From Ruegeria sp. PrR005 (GTDB lineage Bacteria > Pseudomonadota > Alphaproteobacteria > Rhodobacterales > Rhodobacteraceae): 64,000 bases of DNA. Position numbers and translations under genes: made by a program. Positions 8,825 to 17,157 of the stretch are shown here, piece by piece. The stretch is taken from assembly GCF_010500245.1 (NCBI RefSeq), contig NZ_JAAGOX010000057.1, positions 145,318-209,317 of the forward strand. Reading direction: 5' to 3'. Numbering within the stretch: the first letter of the stretch is position 1; each line of letters begins with the position of its first letter. The notes under the pieces are model-generated. The model was not told the DNA's origin and searched no databases. It saw nothing but the letters and a program-made list of their open reading frames with translations.

Positions 8825-9805
8825 CTATCCTTGCGGGACGAAGTTCTGGGCAAAGAACCTGTACCAGTTCCCGCCCATGATCCCGGCCACTTCGTCCTTG
8901 TTCAGGCCGGTCGCGCGTAACCCGTTCTCGATATTTCCAAAATCGCGATTGTCCTGGAACCAGTGCGGCATCGGGGGAAAGCCCGGCGCGCTGGCGGAAC
9001 CTTCGCCAAAGTCGATCTCCTTGGACCAGCGCCCGGTGCGCATCCATTCCACCACGCTGTCGGGCTGGTCCTGGCACAGGTCGGTGCCGATCCCCAGATG
9101 CTCGACGCCATACCGCTCGGCAGTGCGCGCGATCATCTCGCAGAAGCTTTCCAGCGTGCAGCCGGACTTGTCCTTCAGGTGATGGGGATAGACCGAAAAG
9201 CCCAGCATGCCGCCGTTTTCGGTCACCGCCCGGATCACGTCGTCCTTCTTGTTTCGCAGGGCCGGGGCCCAATCATGCGGGTTGGCATGAGTGATGGCGA
9301 TGGGACGCTCCGAGATCTCGGCGGCCTCGATGGTCGAGCGGTCGGCAGAGTGGCTCATATCCACCACCAGCCCCACCCGGTTCATCTCTTTGATGACCTG
9401 ACGGCCCATGCGGGTGATACCCGCATCCTCGGCCTCGTAGCAACCGGTCGCCAGCAGCGACTGGTTGTTATAGGTCAGCTGCATGAAGCGCGCGCCCAGC
9501 GTGTGCAGGATCTCGACCAGCCCGATGTCGTCCTCGATCGGGCTGGGGTTCTGAAATCCGAAAAAGATCGCGGTGCGCCCGGTCTCGCGCGCGATGTCGA
9601 TATCGCCGGCCCATTGCCCCTTCATGATCAGATCGGGGTATTGCTCGAACCAGCGGTTCCATTTCTCGAAATTCAGGACCGTCTCACGAAAGCTCTCGTG
9701 ATAAGCGATGGTGACATGCACCGCATCGACATTGCCCGCGCGCAGCTGGCGAAAAATCTTTTCCGACCAGTTGGCATATTGCAGGCCGTCGATGCGATAG
9801 CTCAT
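8825..9805 (-). CDS. Peptidase M19 (membrane/renal dipeptidase-type) amidohydrolase
   Basis: A 326-aa zinc amidohydrolase of the renal dipeptidase family. The metal-site motifs are visible: DAVHVTIAYHE early on, then MQLTYNNQS, VDMSHSADRSTIEAAE, IAITHANPHDWAPALRNKKDD and a late HLGIGTDLCQDQP with the conserved Asp. The N-terminal signal peptide of mammalian enzymes is absent, so it should act in the cytoplasm. In bacteria M19 genes often lie in gene clusters for breakdown of glycine betaine, proline betaine and similar compounds, where their true substrate is unsettled; that fits the BCCT transporter in this operon. Its start overlaps the aldehyde dehydrogenase stop by 4 bp (ATGA). Confidence 0.9.
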   Translation of the reverse strand: MSYRIDGLQYANWSEKIFRQLRAGNVDAVHVTIAYHESFRETVLNFEKWNRWFEQYPDLIMKGQWAGDIDIARETGRTAIFFGFQNPSPIEDDIGLVEILHTLGARFMQLTYNNQSLLATGCYEAEDAGITRMGRQVIKEMNRVGLVVDMSHSADRSTIEAAEISERPIAITHANPHDWAPALRNKKDDVIRAVTENGGMLGFSVYPHHLKDKSGCTLESFCEMIARTAERYGVEHLGIGTDLCQDQPDSVVEWMRTGRWSKEIDFGEGSASAPGFPPMPHWFQDNRDFGNIENGLRATGLNKDEVAGIMGGNWYRFFAQNFVPQG

Positions 9806-11253
9806 TGTGGCGCCCCCGCGCTGATATACGCCGTCTTGACCGTGGTATAGAACTCGGCCGCCGCCTTGCCCTGTTCACGCGGCCCGTAAGAGCTGTCGCC
9901 GCGCCCCCCGAAAGGCACATGGTAATCAGTGCCCGCGGTCGGCAGGTTCACCGTCACCACCCCGGTACGCGCGTTACGCCGGAAATGGGTGGCGCGCGCC
10001 AGCGACTGGGTCACGATGCCCGAGGTCAGGCCGAAATTGGTGTCGTTCACCACGCTCAGCGCCTCGTCATAGCTGCCGACCTTGATCACGCTGGTCAGCG
10101 GCGCGAACATCTCTTCGCGGTTGATGCGCATGGTGTTAGTGGTGTTCAGGAACACGCCGGGCGACATGTAATACCCGTCCTGCGGCATCTCCAGCCGCTG
10201 CCCGCCGCAGGCAAGTTCGGCGCCCTCGGACTTGCCCAGATCGACATAGGCGAGATTCTCGGCCAGTTGCTGGGCGCTGACCACCGGGCCCATCTGGGTG
10301 CCCTCGGCCAGCGCATGGCCCACCTTCATGGCCTGTGTGCCTGCCACCAGCTTCTCGACAAAGGCGTCGTGGATGGCGGCATGGACCACCAGCCGCGAGC
10401 TTGCGGTGCATTTCTGCCCGGTGCCGCCAAAGGCGCCACCCAGCGCCAGCGTCACCGCCAGATCCAGATCGGCATCATCCATCACCGCCAGCGCGTTCTT
10501 GGACCCCATTTCCATCTGCACCTTGGTCAGGTTCTGGATCGCGGCCGAGGCGATGCCCTTGCCCACCGGCACCGAGCCGGTGAAGGAAATCGCGTTGACC
10601 AGCGGGCTTTCCACCAGCCGTTGACCAATGCTGCGTCCCGACCCCATGACCAGACTGAACAGGCCCTTGGGAATGTCCTGGCGCGCGATGATCTCGGTCA
10701 GCGCCACGGCGCTGGCCGGGGTGATATTGGCCGGTTTCCAAACCACCGCATTGCCATAGCAAAGCGCGGGCGCGATCTTCCACGAGGCGGTGGCGGTGGG
10801 AAAGTTCCACGGGCTGATCACCGCAACGACGCCCACCGCCTCGCGGCGCACGTCGATCTCGACGCCCGGGCGCACGCTGTCGGCATTTTCGCCCAGTTGG
10901 CGCAGGCATTCGGCGGCGTAATAGGTAAAGAACTGACCGGCGCGATAGACCTCGCCCTTGCCCTCGGCAAGCGGTTTGCCCTCTTCGCGGCTGAGCAGCG
11001 TGCCCAACTCCTCGGCCCGGGCCATCAGTTCGGTGCCGATGGACATCAACACCGCCTGCTTGCGCTCCATCCCATAGGCCGCCCATTCCGCCTGTGCGCG
11101 CCGGGCCTGTTGCAGCGTCGCATCAAGCTGATCGGCGCTGGCCTGTGCGAACATGCCAACCAGATCGCTCAGGTCCGACGGGTTGCGGTTTTCGATTTCG
11201 GCTTCGCCCGCCAGCCATTCGCCCGCGATAAGATTGAGTTTTGTGTCCGACAT
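9802..11253 (-). CDS. NAD(P)-dependent aldehyde dehydrogenase, ketoglutarate-semialdehyde-dehydrogenase-like
   Basis: A 483-aa aldehyde dehydrogenase. The catalytic core is complete: ISPWNFPTATASWKIAPAL, the glycine motif FTGSVPVGKG, the general base in EMGSKNALAV, and the nucleophilic Cys in GGTGQKCTASSRL. The C-terminal FGGRGDSSYGPREQGKAA resembles 2-oxoglutarate-semialdehyde dehydrogenases of the hydroxyproline and arabinose pathways, so an oxo- or amino-acid semialdehyde is the likely substrate. It is the first gene of the operon and faces a LysR gene across about 100 bp. Translation is placed at MSDTKLNLIAGEW; an upstream in-frame ATG would run through the promoter and start beside the LysR gene. 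Confidence 0.9.
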   Translation of the reverse strand: MSDTKLNLIAGEWLAGEAEIENRNPSDLSDLVGMFAQASADQLDATLQQARRAQAEWAAYGMERKQAVLMSIGTELMARAEELGTLLSREEGKPLAEGKGEVYRAGQFFTYYAAECLRQLGENADSVRPGVEIDVRREAVGVVAVISPWNFPTATASWKIAPALCYGNAVVWKPANITPASAVALTEIIARQDIPKGLFSLVMGSGRSIGQRLVESPLVNAISFTGSVPVGKGIASAAIQNLTKVQMEMGSKNALAVMDDADLDLAVTLALGGAFGGTGQKCTASSRLVVHAAIHDAFVEKLVAGTQAMKVGHALAEGTQMGPVVSAQQLAENLAYVDLGKSEGAELACGGQRLEMPQDGYYMSPGVFLNTTNTMRINREEMFAPLTSVIKVGSYDEALSVVNDTNFGLTSGIVTQSLARATHFRRNARTGVVTVNLPTAGTDYHVPFGGRGDSSYGPREQGKAAAEFYTTVKTAYISAGAPQ

Positions 11254-11355
11254 GCCTCTGGCCCAGTTCCTCGAATGAATTGGGGCATGGTGGACTTTGG
11301 TCATGACATCGGTCAAACTTAAATTTCTTAAAGAAATTTCAGGATTTCTGAAATC
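11254..11355. promoter_or_regulatory. Shared promoter region of the catabolic operon and its LysR regulator
   Basis: This 102-bp gap separates the two divergent starts. It contains AT-rich dyad material around 11319-11350 (TTAAATTTCTTAAAGAAATT, then AGGATTTCTGAAAT), including the palindrome AATTTCTTAAAGAAATT, which fits the T-N11-A type site bound by LysR proteins. Role inferred from position. Confidence 0.5.
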
Positions 11356-12228
11356 ATGATCAAGATCGAGATGCTACGCTGTTTCAGCACGGTCGCGCAG
11401 ACCGGCAACCTGGCCGATGCCGCGATGCGCATGGGTCGGACCCAGTCCGCCCTGTCGATGACCCTGAAACAGTTTGAGGAACATCTGGGCCAGCGCCTGT
11501 TCGAGAGCGAGCGCAAGAACCGCCTGACCCCGCTGGGGCAAGAAGTGTTCCGCTTTGCCCAACAGCAGTTGCGCCAATTCGATGACACCGTGCAGGCGAT
11601 CGAGGCGGCGGCGCGGGCGCCACAGGGGCTGCTGCGGGTGGCCTCGATCCCTTCGGCCTCGGGCCTGGCGCTGCCAGCCGCGATCGAGACGATGATGCAA
11701 CGCCATCCCGCGCTCGAGTTGGAGCTGCGCGACATGGACAGCGGCCGGGTGGTTGACGCGATGCTGCAAGGGCAAGCCGATCTGGGCATTGTCTCCGGTC
11801 GGCCGGTTCTGAACGGGGTCGCAAGCGAGATCCTGTTCGAGGATGCCTTTGGCCTGCTCTGCGCACCCGGTCACCCGCTGGCGCAACAGCCGCAGCCGCC
11901 CGATATCGAAGCTATCCTTACCTCGGGCTTCATCCGCAACAACCTGTGCGCATTGATCGAGGCGCCCGAGATAAGCGCCGCCCTGCCCCGCGCCCGGATC
12001 ACCGTGCACAACACCCATTCGTTGCTGGCGATGGTGCGCACGGGGAAATGGGTGACGATCCTGCCGCGCTCGGTCGCGCAGGTGCAGCCGAAAGAGCTGG
12101 CGTTCCGCCCCATCGCCGGGCTGGAGGAGCAGCGCAGCGTGTCACTCTTGATCCACACCCGGACCCAGTTTCCGCAGCTGGTCGAGGAATTCGCCGAAAT
12201 CCTGCGCCACAGCCCCTGGACAGGCTGA
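11356..12228 (+). CDS. LysR family transcriptional regulator of the catabolic operon
   Basis: A 290-aa LysR protein. The N-terminal winged helix is typical (MLRCFSTVAQTGNLADAAMRM, then TQSALSMTLKQFEEHLG, and LFESERKNRLTPLGQEV), followed by the linker helix and a periplasmic-binding-like effector domain from about residue 90 (GLLRVASIPSASGLALPAAI). It is divergent from the aldehyde dehydrogenase gene that heads the six-gene operon, the usual arrangement for a LysR activator that responds to the pathway substrate or an intermediate. Effector unknown. Length is normal for the family. Confidence 0.92.
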   Translation: MIKIEMLRCFSTVAQTGNLADAAMRMGRTQSALSMTLKQFEEHLGQRLFESERKNRLTPLGQEVFRFAQQQLRQFDDTVQAIEAAARAPQGLLRVASIPSASGLALPAAIETMMQRHPALELELRDMDSGRVVDAMLQGQADLGIVSGRPVLNGVASEILFEDAFGLLCAPGHPLAQQPQPPDIEAILTSGFIRNNLCALIEAPEISAALPRARITVHNTHSLLAMVRTGKWVTILPRSVAQVQPKELAFRPIAGLEEQRSVSLLIHTRTQFPQLVEEFAEILRHSPWTG

Positions 12229-12231
12229 GGC

Positions 12232-12663
12232 TCAGATCACCCCGATCTCGGCCAAGGCCCGGTTCAGATCCTCGGGCAACGCATCGTCCTGCGCGCGCCC
12301 CTTGGGCAGATCGGGCGGCGTGTCTGCGGGGTTCAGATAGCGCCAGCCCTGAAACGGGCGTTTCTGGGTGCTGTGGGTGCGGTGCATTTCGGGGTCGAGC
12401 ACCAGCGCACAATGTCGGGTGCCATCCTGTCCGGTGACCTCGTCCATCCGTAACACCCGCTGGCGGCACTGGATCAACCCCTTGATCACCCAATAGATCG
12501 ACCCGCCCGCCAGGATCTCGGCCTCGCGTTTCGGCCACATGCGGGTGACATGGCGCGGCAACCCGTCCGGCGTCTGAGCCCGCCGCGTCGCCTGCCATTC
12601 GGCCAGGCTGTCGACGCTTTCCGAACCGACGCTGAGCTTGATCAAGTTGACGTAGTTATCCAC
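12232..12663 (-). CDS. DUF1489 family protein
   Basis: A conserved alphaproteobacterial protein of unknown function. The N-terminal VNLIKLSVGSESVDSLAEWQ and later GSIYWVIKGLIQCRQRVLR and a C-terminal RPFQGWRYL are typical of DUF1489. A GTG start at 12663 gives 143 aa, close to the family's usual length, and has GGGAAA just upstream; an ATG at 12711 would add 16 residues without resemblance to the family. I prefer the GTG start, but the longer form cannot be excluded. It is convergent with the LysR gene, with only 3 bp between stops. No enzymatic function is known to me. Confidence 0.8.
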   Translation of the reverse strand: MDNYVNLIKLSVGSESVDSLAEWQATRRAQTPDGLPRHVTRMWPKREAEILAGGSIYWVIKGLIQCRQRVLRMDEVTGQDGTRHCALVLDPEMHRTHSTQKRPFQGWRYLNPADTPPDLPKGRAQDDALPEDLNRALAEIGVI

Positions 12664-12793
12664 AGCTTTCCCACAGAGTCGTCCCAAGGCCACCTTGATA
12701 TTGTAGCTCACCCCGCTCCGGCATCAAGCTGTTGTGGCGCACCTCACATTTGGTTTAAGCTGGATACCTCTTCCAGCACGAGGGAATCATCCG

Positions 12794-15286
12794 ATGAGCC
12801 GTTTCGCCGCCCCCATCGCCGAGCAGATTTGGGACATGAAATACCGTTTCAAACAGGCGGACGGCACCCCGATCGACCAGACGGTCGAGGACAGCTGGCG
12901 CCGGATCGCCCGCGCTCTGGCGCAGGTCGAGAAGGATCCCCGGCACTGGGAACAGGAATTCTATACCGCGCTGGAGGATTTCAAATATCTCCCCGCCGGG
13001 CGCATCACCGCCGGAGCGGGCACCGCGCGTCGGGTGACGCTGTTCAACTGCTTTGTCATGGGCACGATCCCCGACAGCATGGGCGGCATCTTCGAGATGC
13101 TGAAAGAGGCGGCGCTGACCATGCAGCAGGGCGGTGGCATCGGATACGACTTCTCGACCATCCGCCCGCGCGGCGCCGATGTCAAAGGCGTGGCCGCCGA
13201 TGCCTCGGGGCCGCTTAGCTTCATGGATGTCTGGGATGCCATGTGCCGCACCATCATGTCCGCCGGTTCCCGCCGCGGCGCGATGATGGCGACCATGCGC
13301 TGCGACCATCCCGATATCGAACAGTTCATCGCCGCCAAATCCGACCCCGCCCGCCTGCGCATGTTCAACATGTCGGTGCTGGTCACCGATGCCTTCATGG
13401 AGGCGGTCAAGGCCGATGGCTCGTGGGAGCTGCAATTCGACGGCAAGATCTATCACACGGTCGAGGCGCGCGCCCTGTGGAACAAGATCATGCAGGCCAC
13501 CTATGATTATGCCGAACCGGGCGTGATCTTCATCGACCGCATCAACGCGGCCAACAACCTGAACTATGTCGAGACCATCGCCGCCACCAACCCCTGTGGT
13601 GAACAGCCCCTGCCCCCCTATGGCGCCTGCCTGTTGGGTTCGATCAACCTGGCGCGGCTGGTCAAGGCCCCGTTCGAGGCCGAGGCAGCGCTGGACCCCG
13701 AGGCGCTGCAAGAGCTGGTCGCCACCGCCGTACGGATGATGGACAACGTGGTCGATGCCTCGAAATTCCCGCTGCCCGAACAGGCCGCCGAAGCGCAGAA
13801 CAAGCGCCGGATCGGTTTGGGCGTGACCGGACTGGCCGATGCGCTCTTGATGCTGGGCCTGCGCTATGGCAGCGACGAGGCGGCCAAGCAGACCGAGGAC
13901 TGGCTGCACGCCATCGCCCGCGCCGCCTATCTCGCCTCCGTCGAGCTGGCCAAGGAAAAAGGCGCCTTCCCCCTGTTTGACGCCGAGAAATACCTGGCCT
14001 CGGGCACCATGCGAGCCATGGACGAGGATGTGCGCGCTGCGATCCGCACCCATGGCATCCGCAACGCGCTTCTGACCTCGATCGCGCCCACCGGAACAAT
14101 CTCGCTTTATGCCGGCAACGTGTCGTCGGGGATCGAACCGGTCTTTGCCTATGCCTATACCCGCAAGGTGCTGCAAAAGGACGGCAGCCGGACCGAGGAA
14201 GAGGTGGTCGATTACGCCGTGCAGATGTGGCGCGACAAGTTCGGCGACACACCCCTGCCCGACTATTTCGTCAACGCCCAGACGCTGGCGCCCGCCGATC
14301 ACGTGCGGATGCAGGCGGCGGCGCAGAAATGGATCGACAGCTCGATCTCCAAAACCATCAACTGCCCCGAGGACATCTCGTTCGACGATTTCAAGGATGT
14401 CTACATGCAGGCCTGGGATCTGGGCTGCAAGGGCTGCACCACCTATCGGCCCAACGATGTGACGGGGAGTGTGTTGAGTGTGGCTGAGAACTCCGAAAAG
14501 TACTCCAGTTTTGGAGTTGCCCTGAAAAACCGCATGGAAGCCAGCGGCAAGAAGATCTCAGAGGTTTCAAAGTTGTCAGGCGTTTCGCGCGACGTTCTAA
14601 ACAAGTTGCTTGGGAGAGAGAGTTCTTCGACAAGCGCTGAAAATGCTGTCGCGATAGCGAAAGTGTTTGGTCTAGGCGTAGACGAATTCTTGCTGAAGAA
14701 AGCCGCCCCCACCGTCGTTGCCAAATCCGATGCCGAACCGATGACACCCCATGGCGACGTCATCTATATGTCCGAGCCGCTGGACCGGCCCGAACATCTC
14801 GAAGGCAACACCTACAAGATCAAGTGGCCCGACAGCGAGCATGCGCTCTACATCACCATCAACGACATCATCATCAACGGCCACCGCCGCCCGTTCGAGG
14901 TGTTCATAAATTCCAAGAACATGGAGCATTTCGCCTGGACCGTGGCACTGACCCGGATGATTTCGGCGGTGTTCCGGCGCGGCGGCGATATCAGCTTTGT
15001 TGTCGAAGAGCTGAAGGCCGTCTTCGACCCGCGCGGCGGTGCCTGGGTCAAGGGCAAATACATCCCCTCGATCCTGGCGGCCATCGGAGGGGTGATCGAA
15101 CAGCACCTGATCGCCATCGGCTTTCTCGAAGGCGAGGGCATGGGCCTGAAATCGGACCCGCAGGCGCAGGTCGTGAACGGCGATGCTCCGCGTGGCAAGG
15201 CCTGCCCCAGCTGCGGCCAGTTCGACATGCAGATGGTCGAAGGCTGCATGACCTGCCGCAGCTGCGGCCATTCCAAGTGCGGCTAG
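12794..15286 (+). CDS. nrdJ: Adenosylcobalamin-dependent (class II) ribonucleoside-diphosphate reductase with inserted helix-turn-helix
   Basis: An 830-aa class II ribonucleotide reductase, making deoxyribonucleotides with a B12-derived radical. Catalytic features are present: NCFVMGTIPDSMGGI, the NPCGEQ active-site motif at residues 266-271, the SIAPTGTISLYAGNVSSGIEP stretch in part, and C-terminal cysteine pairs (CPSCGQF and CRSCGHSKCG) that serve as redox shuttle or zinc site. Between the core end (GCKGCTTYRPNDVTG, about residue 560) and the C-terminal domain (VIYMSEPLDRP, about 655) there is an Xre-like helix-turn-helix of about 60 residues that is not part of the usual enzyme. The start is the ATG of MSRFAAPIAEQIW; upstream in-frame codons belong to the promoter region. 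Confidence 0.93.
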   Translation: MSRFAAPIAEQIWDMKYRFKQADGTPIDQTVEDSWRRIARALAQVEKDPRHWEQEFYTALEDFKYLPAGRITAGAGTARRVTLFNCFVMGTIPDSMGGIFEMLKEAALTMQQGGGIGYDFSTIRPRGADVKGVAADASGPLSFMDVWDAMCRTIMSAGSRRGAMMATMRCDHPDIEQFIAAKSDPARLRMFNMSVLVTDAFMEAVKADGSWELQFDGKIYHTVEARALWNKIMQATYDYAEPGVIFIDRINAANNLNYVETIAATNPCGEQPLPPYGACLLGSINLARLVKAPFEAEAALDPEALQELVATAVRMMDNVVDASKFPLPEQAAEAQNKRRIGLGVTGLADALLMLGLRYGSDEAAKQTEDWLHAIARAAYLASVELAKEKGAFPLFDAEKYLASGTMRAMDEDVRAAIRTHGIRNALLTSIAPTGTISLYAGNVSSGIEPVFAYAYTRKVLQKDGSRTEEEVVDYAVQMWRDKFGDTPLPDYFVNAQTLAPADHVRMQAAAQKWIDSSISKTINCPEDISFDDFKDVYMQAWDLGCKGCTTYRPNDVTGSVLSVAENSEKYSSFGVALKNRMEASGKKISEVSKLSGVSRDVLNKLLGRESSSTSAENAVAIAKVFGLGVDEFLLKKAAPTVVAKSDAEPMTPHGDVIYMSEPLDRPEHLEGNTYKIKWPDSEHALYITINDIIINGHRRPFEVFINSKNMEHFAWTVALTRMISAVFRRGGDISFVVEELKAVFDPRGGAWVKGKYIPSILAAIGGVIEQHLIAIGFLEGEGMGLKSDPQAQVVNGDAPRGKACPSCGQFDMQMVEGCMTCRSCGHSKCG
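14486..14703 (+). other. Xre-type helix-turn-helix insertion inside NrdJ
   Basis: In-frame segment within nrdJ, residues about 574-636. The pattern ALKNRMEASGKKISEVSKL, SGVSRDVLNKLLGRE and a closing AIAKVFGLGVDEFLLK is that of a Cro/C1-type DNA-binding domain. The bases look different from the flanks: codons such as AGT, TTG, AAG, TCT and GCT are frequent and GC is clearly lower than in the rest of nrdJ, which suggests that the segment came in from elsewhere. Confidence 0.75.
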
Positions 15287-15303
15287 GATGTCATCCGGCA
15301 TGC

Positions 15304-15379
15304 CGGAGTATTTGTGACCAGAAAGAAGCCTGATCGCGCGCGCTTCTTTCTGGTTGAATACGCTCCGGGGCAGCGCCCC
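15304..15379. repeat. Palindromic repeat, GGAGTATTT family, acting as likely bidirectional terminator
   Basis: Two long arms (15304-15329 and 15342-15367) can pair: CGGAGTATTTGTGACCAGAA on one side and the complementary TTCTGGTTGAATACGCTCCG on the other, with GAAGC/GCTTC nearest the loop. A GGGGC-AGC-GCCCC hairpin follows at 15367-15379 and touches the hisG stop. It lies between convergent nrdJ and hisG and resembles elements at 30838, 32882 and 52208. Confidence 0.7.
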
Positions 15380-16072
15380 CTATTGCGACAAACGCTGCAA
15401 AAACTGATCCAGAGCGCTCTTTTCAACCGCATCCATCGGCGCCACCCGGCTGCGCCAGAGCGTCGCCTGACTGCGCAGGATCAGCCCGTCACTGAGAATC
15501 TTCAAATGATTGGCGCGCAGGGTCTCGCCGGTCGAGGTGATATCGGCAATCGCCTCGGCGGTCTCGTTCTTGACCGTGCCCTCGGTCGCGCCCTGGCTGT
15601 CGACCAGCGTATAATCGGCCACCCCCGCGCCGGTCAGGAATTCGCGCACCAGCCGGTGATACTTGGTGGCGATGCGCAGGCGGTGCCCATGCCGCGCCCG
15701 GAACCCCGCGGCCGCCGCGTCGAGATCATCGAGCGTGTCCACATCCGCCCAGCAGGCGGGTACCGCGATGATCAGGTCGGCCTGGCCAAACCCCAGCGGC
15801 GCCACCTCCTCCAGTTGCTGATCCCAGAGCGGCAGTTTCTCATGCACCAGATCGGTGCCGGTAACGCCCAGATGGATGCGCCCCGCCGCCAGTTCACGTG
15901 GGATTTCCCCCGCCGAGAGCAGCACCAGCGACACGCCCTCGATCCCATCGACGCGACCGGCATATTCGCGGTCCGACCCGGTGCGGCTGAGCGTGATGCC
16001 GCGCTTGTCGAACCAGGCAAAGGTCTTTTCCATCAGCCGCCCCTTGGACGGCACCCCAAGCTTCAGGCTCAT
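15380..16072 (-). CDS. hisG: ATP phosphoribosyltransferase catalytic subunit, short form
   Basis: A 230-aa HisG of the short type, catalysing the first step of histidine synthesis (ATP plus PRPP to phosphoribosyl-ATP). Typical stretches are LKLGVPSKGRLMEKTF, AGRIHLGVTGTDLVHEKL, KYHRLVREFLTGAGV and the PRPP loop region LVDSQGATEGTVKNETAEAI. The C-terminal allosteric domain of long HisG is missing; the short form needs HisZ, whose gene directly precedes it and overlaps by 4 bp (ATGA). The operon order hisS-hisZ-hisG is common in Rhodobacteraceae. Confidence 0.95.
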   Translation of the reverse strand: MSLKLGVPSKGRLMEKTFAWFDKRGITLSRTGSDREYAGRVDGIEGVSLVLLSAGEIPRELAAGRIHLGVTGTDLVHEKLPLWDQQLEEVAPLGFGQADLIIAVPACWADVDTLDDLDAAAAGFRARHGHRLRIATKYHRLVREFLTGAGVADYTLVDSQGATEGTVKNETAEAIADITSTGETLRANHLKILSDGLILRSQATLWRSRVAPMDAVEKSALDQFLQRLSQ

Positions 16073-17157
16073 GTCTCGGCCTCCGCAAGCAGCAGCATCA
16101 GGCCCGGGCGCAGCACGCCGCCCACGGCGGGGATCTCGGCGCCGTTGCCCAGCCGACGGGTCAGCGCGTCATAGCGCCCACCGGTCGCGATGGGCGGCAG
16201 GTCGGGCCGCCGCTCGGCATAGAAACCAAAGACGAAGCCGTCGTAATATTCCATCGAGGTGCGCCCATAGGAGGCCTCGAAATCGAGCCGGTCCACGTCG
16301 ATCCCGCGCGCCCGCAGGGCGGCGATGCGCGCCTCCAGCCGGTCGAGCGCCGGGGTGATCTGCGGCAGGTCCACCGCGATATCGCGCAGATGCTCCAGCG
16401 CATAGGGCATCGTCTCGCGCACCGATAACAGCGCGTCGAGCCCGGCCATTTCATTGTCCGAAATGGGTGCGGCGGCGGCATCCGCACGCAGCACGGCGAT
16501 CCGCGCCTCGACATCGGCGCGGTCGCGCTTGCCGATCTCGGGGGCGCCGCCGGCCAGCGGATCAGCGGCCTTGAGCAGCGCGGCACGCGCGGGTGGCACC
16601 GGCGCGCGACCAGCGTAGCGGTCGAGCAGCGCCCGAAACCGGCGCGGGCGCCAGATATGACGCATCAACGCCGCCTTGCGAGGTTCGGTGGTCTTCAGCC
16701 CGGCCACGGCGGCCATCAGGATACCAATATCGCCGGTGGCCGCGCGCAGCGCCAGACCGTCGAGCGCCTGGGCGATCAGGGCGAACACCTCGGCATCGGC
16801 GGCGGCGGGGTTGGTGCGGTCGAATACCTCGTATCCCACCTGAATGTACTCATTGGCGCGGTCGGGGTCGTGTTCCTGCCGCCGGAACACCTCACCCGCA
16901 TAGGTGTAACGGGCGGGTTCGGCGCCGTGTTCCATGTGCTTTTGTACAACTGGTACAGTGAAGTCCGGGCGCAGCATCTGCTCGCCCCTCAGCGCGTCCG
17001 AGGTGATATAGGCGCGGGCACGGATATCCTCGCCATAAAGGTCGAGCAGGGTTTCGGCCGGTTGCAGGATCGGCGTTTCCACCGTCTGCGCGCCTGCCGC
17101 CTCGAACCGAGCGCGCAGCTGCGCGGCCTGCTCCAGAATACGGGCGCGGGTGATCAT
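16069..17157 (-). CDS. hisZ: ATP phosphoribosyltransferase regulatory subunit
   Basis: A 362-aa class II aminoacyl-tRNA-synthetase-like protein without a catalytic role in tRNA charging. It pairs with short HisG in an octamer and gives it activity and histidine feedback. Synthetase motif 2 remnants are visible ([39 protein letters not shown] region), and the C-terminal part has the [12 protein letters not shown] glycine-rich motif seen in HisS. The start is the ATG at 17157, which overlaps the hisS stop (ATGA); a longer frame would run back into hisS. The stop overlaps the hisG start in the same way, so the three genes are coupled. Confidence 0.93.
   Translation of the reverse strand: MITRARILEQAAQLRARFEAAGAQTVETPILQPAETLLDLYGEDIRARAYITSDALRGEQMLRPDFTVPVVQKHMEHGAEPARYTYAGEVFRRQEHDPDRANEYIQVGYEVFDRTNPAAADAEVFALIAQALDGLALRAATGDIGILMAAVAGLKTTEPRKAALMRHIWRPRRFRALLDRYAGRAPVPPARAALLKAADPLAGGAPEIGKRDRADVEARIAVLRADAAAAPISDNEMAGLDALLSVRETMPYALEHLRDIAVDLPQITPALDRLEARIAALRARGIDVDRLDFEASYGRTSMEYYDGFVFGFYAERRPDLPPIATGGRYDALTRRLGNGAEIPAVGGVLRPGLMLLLAEAET

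Noticed and set aside
12664..12793. Cobalamin riboswitch before the B12-dependent reductase
   Set aside because: The gap is only about 130 bp and I see no B12-box-like sequence or the long folded leader needed.
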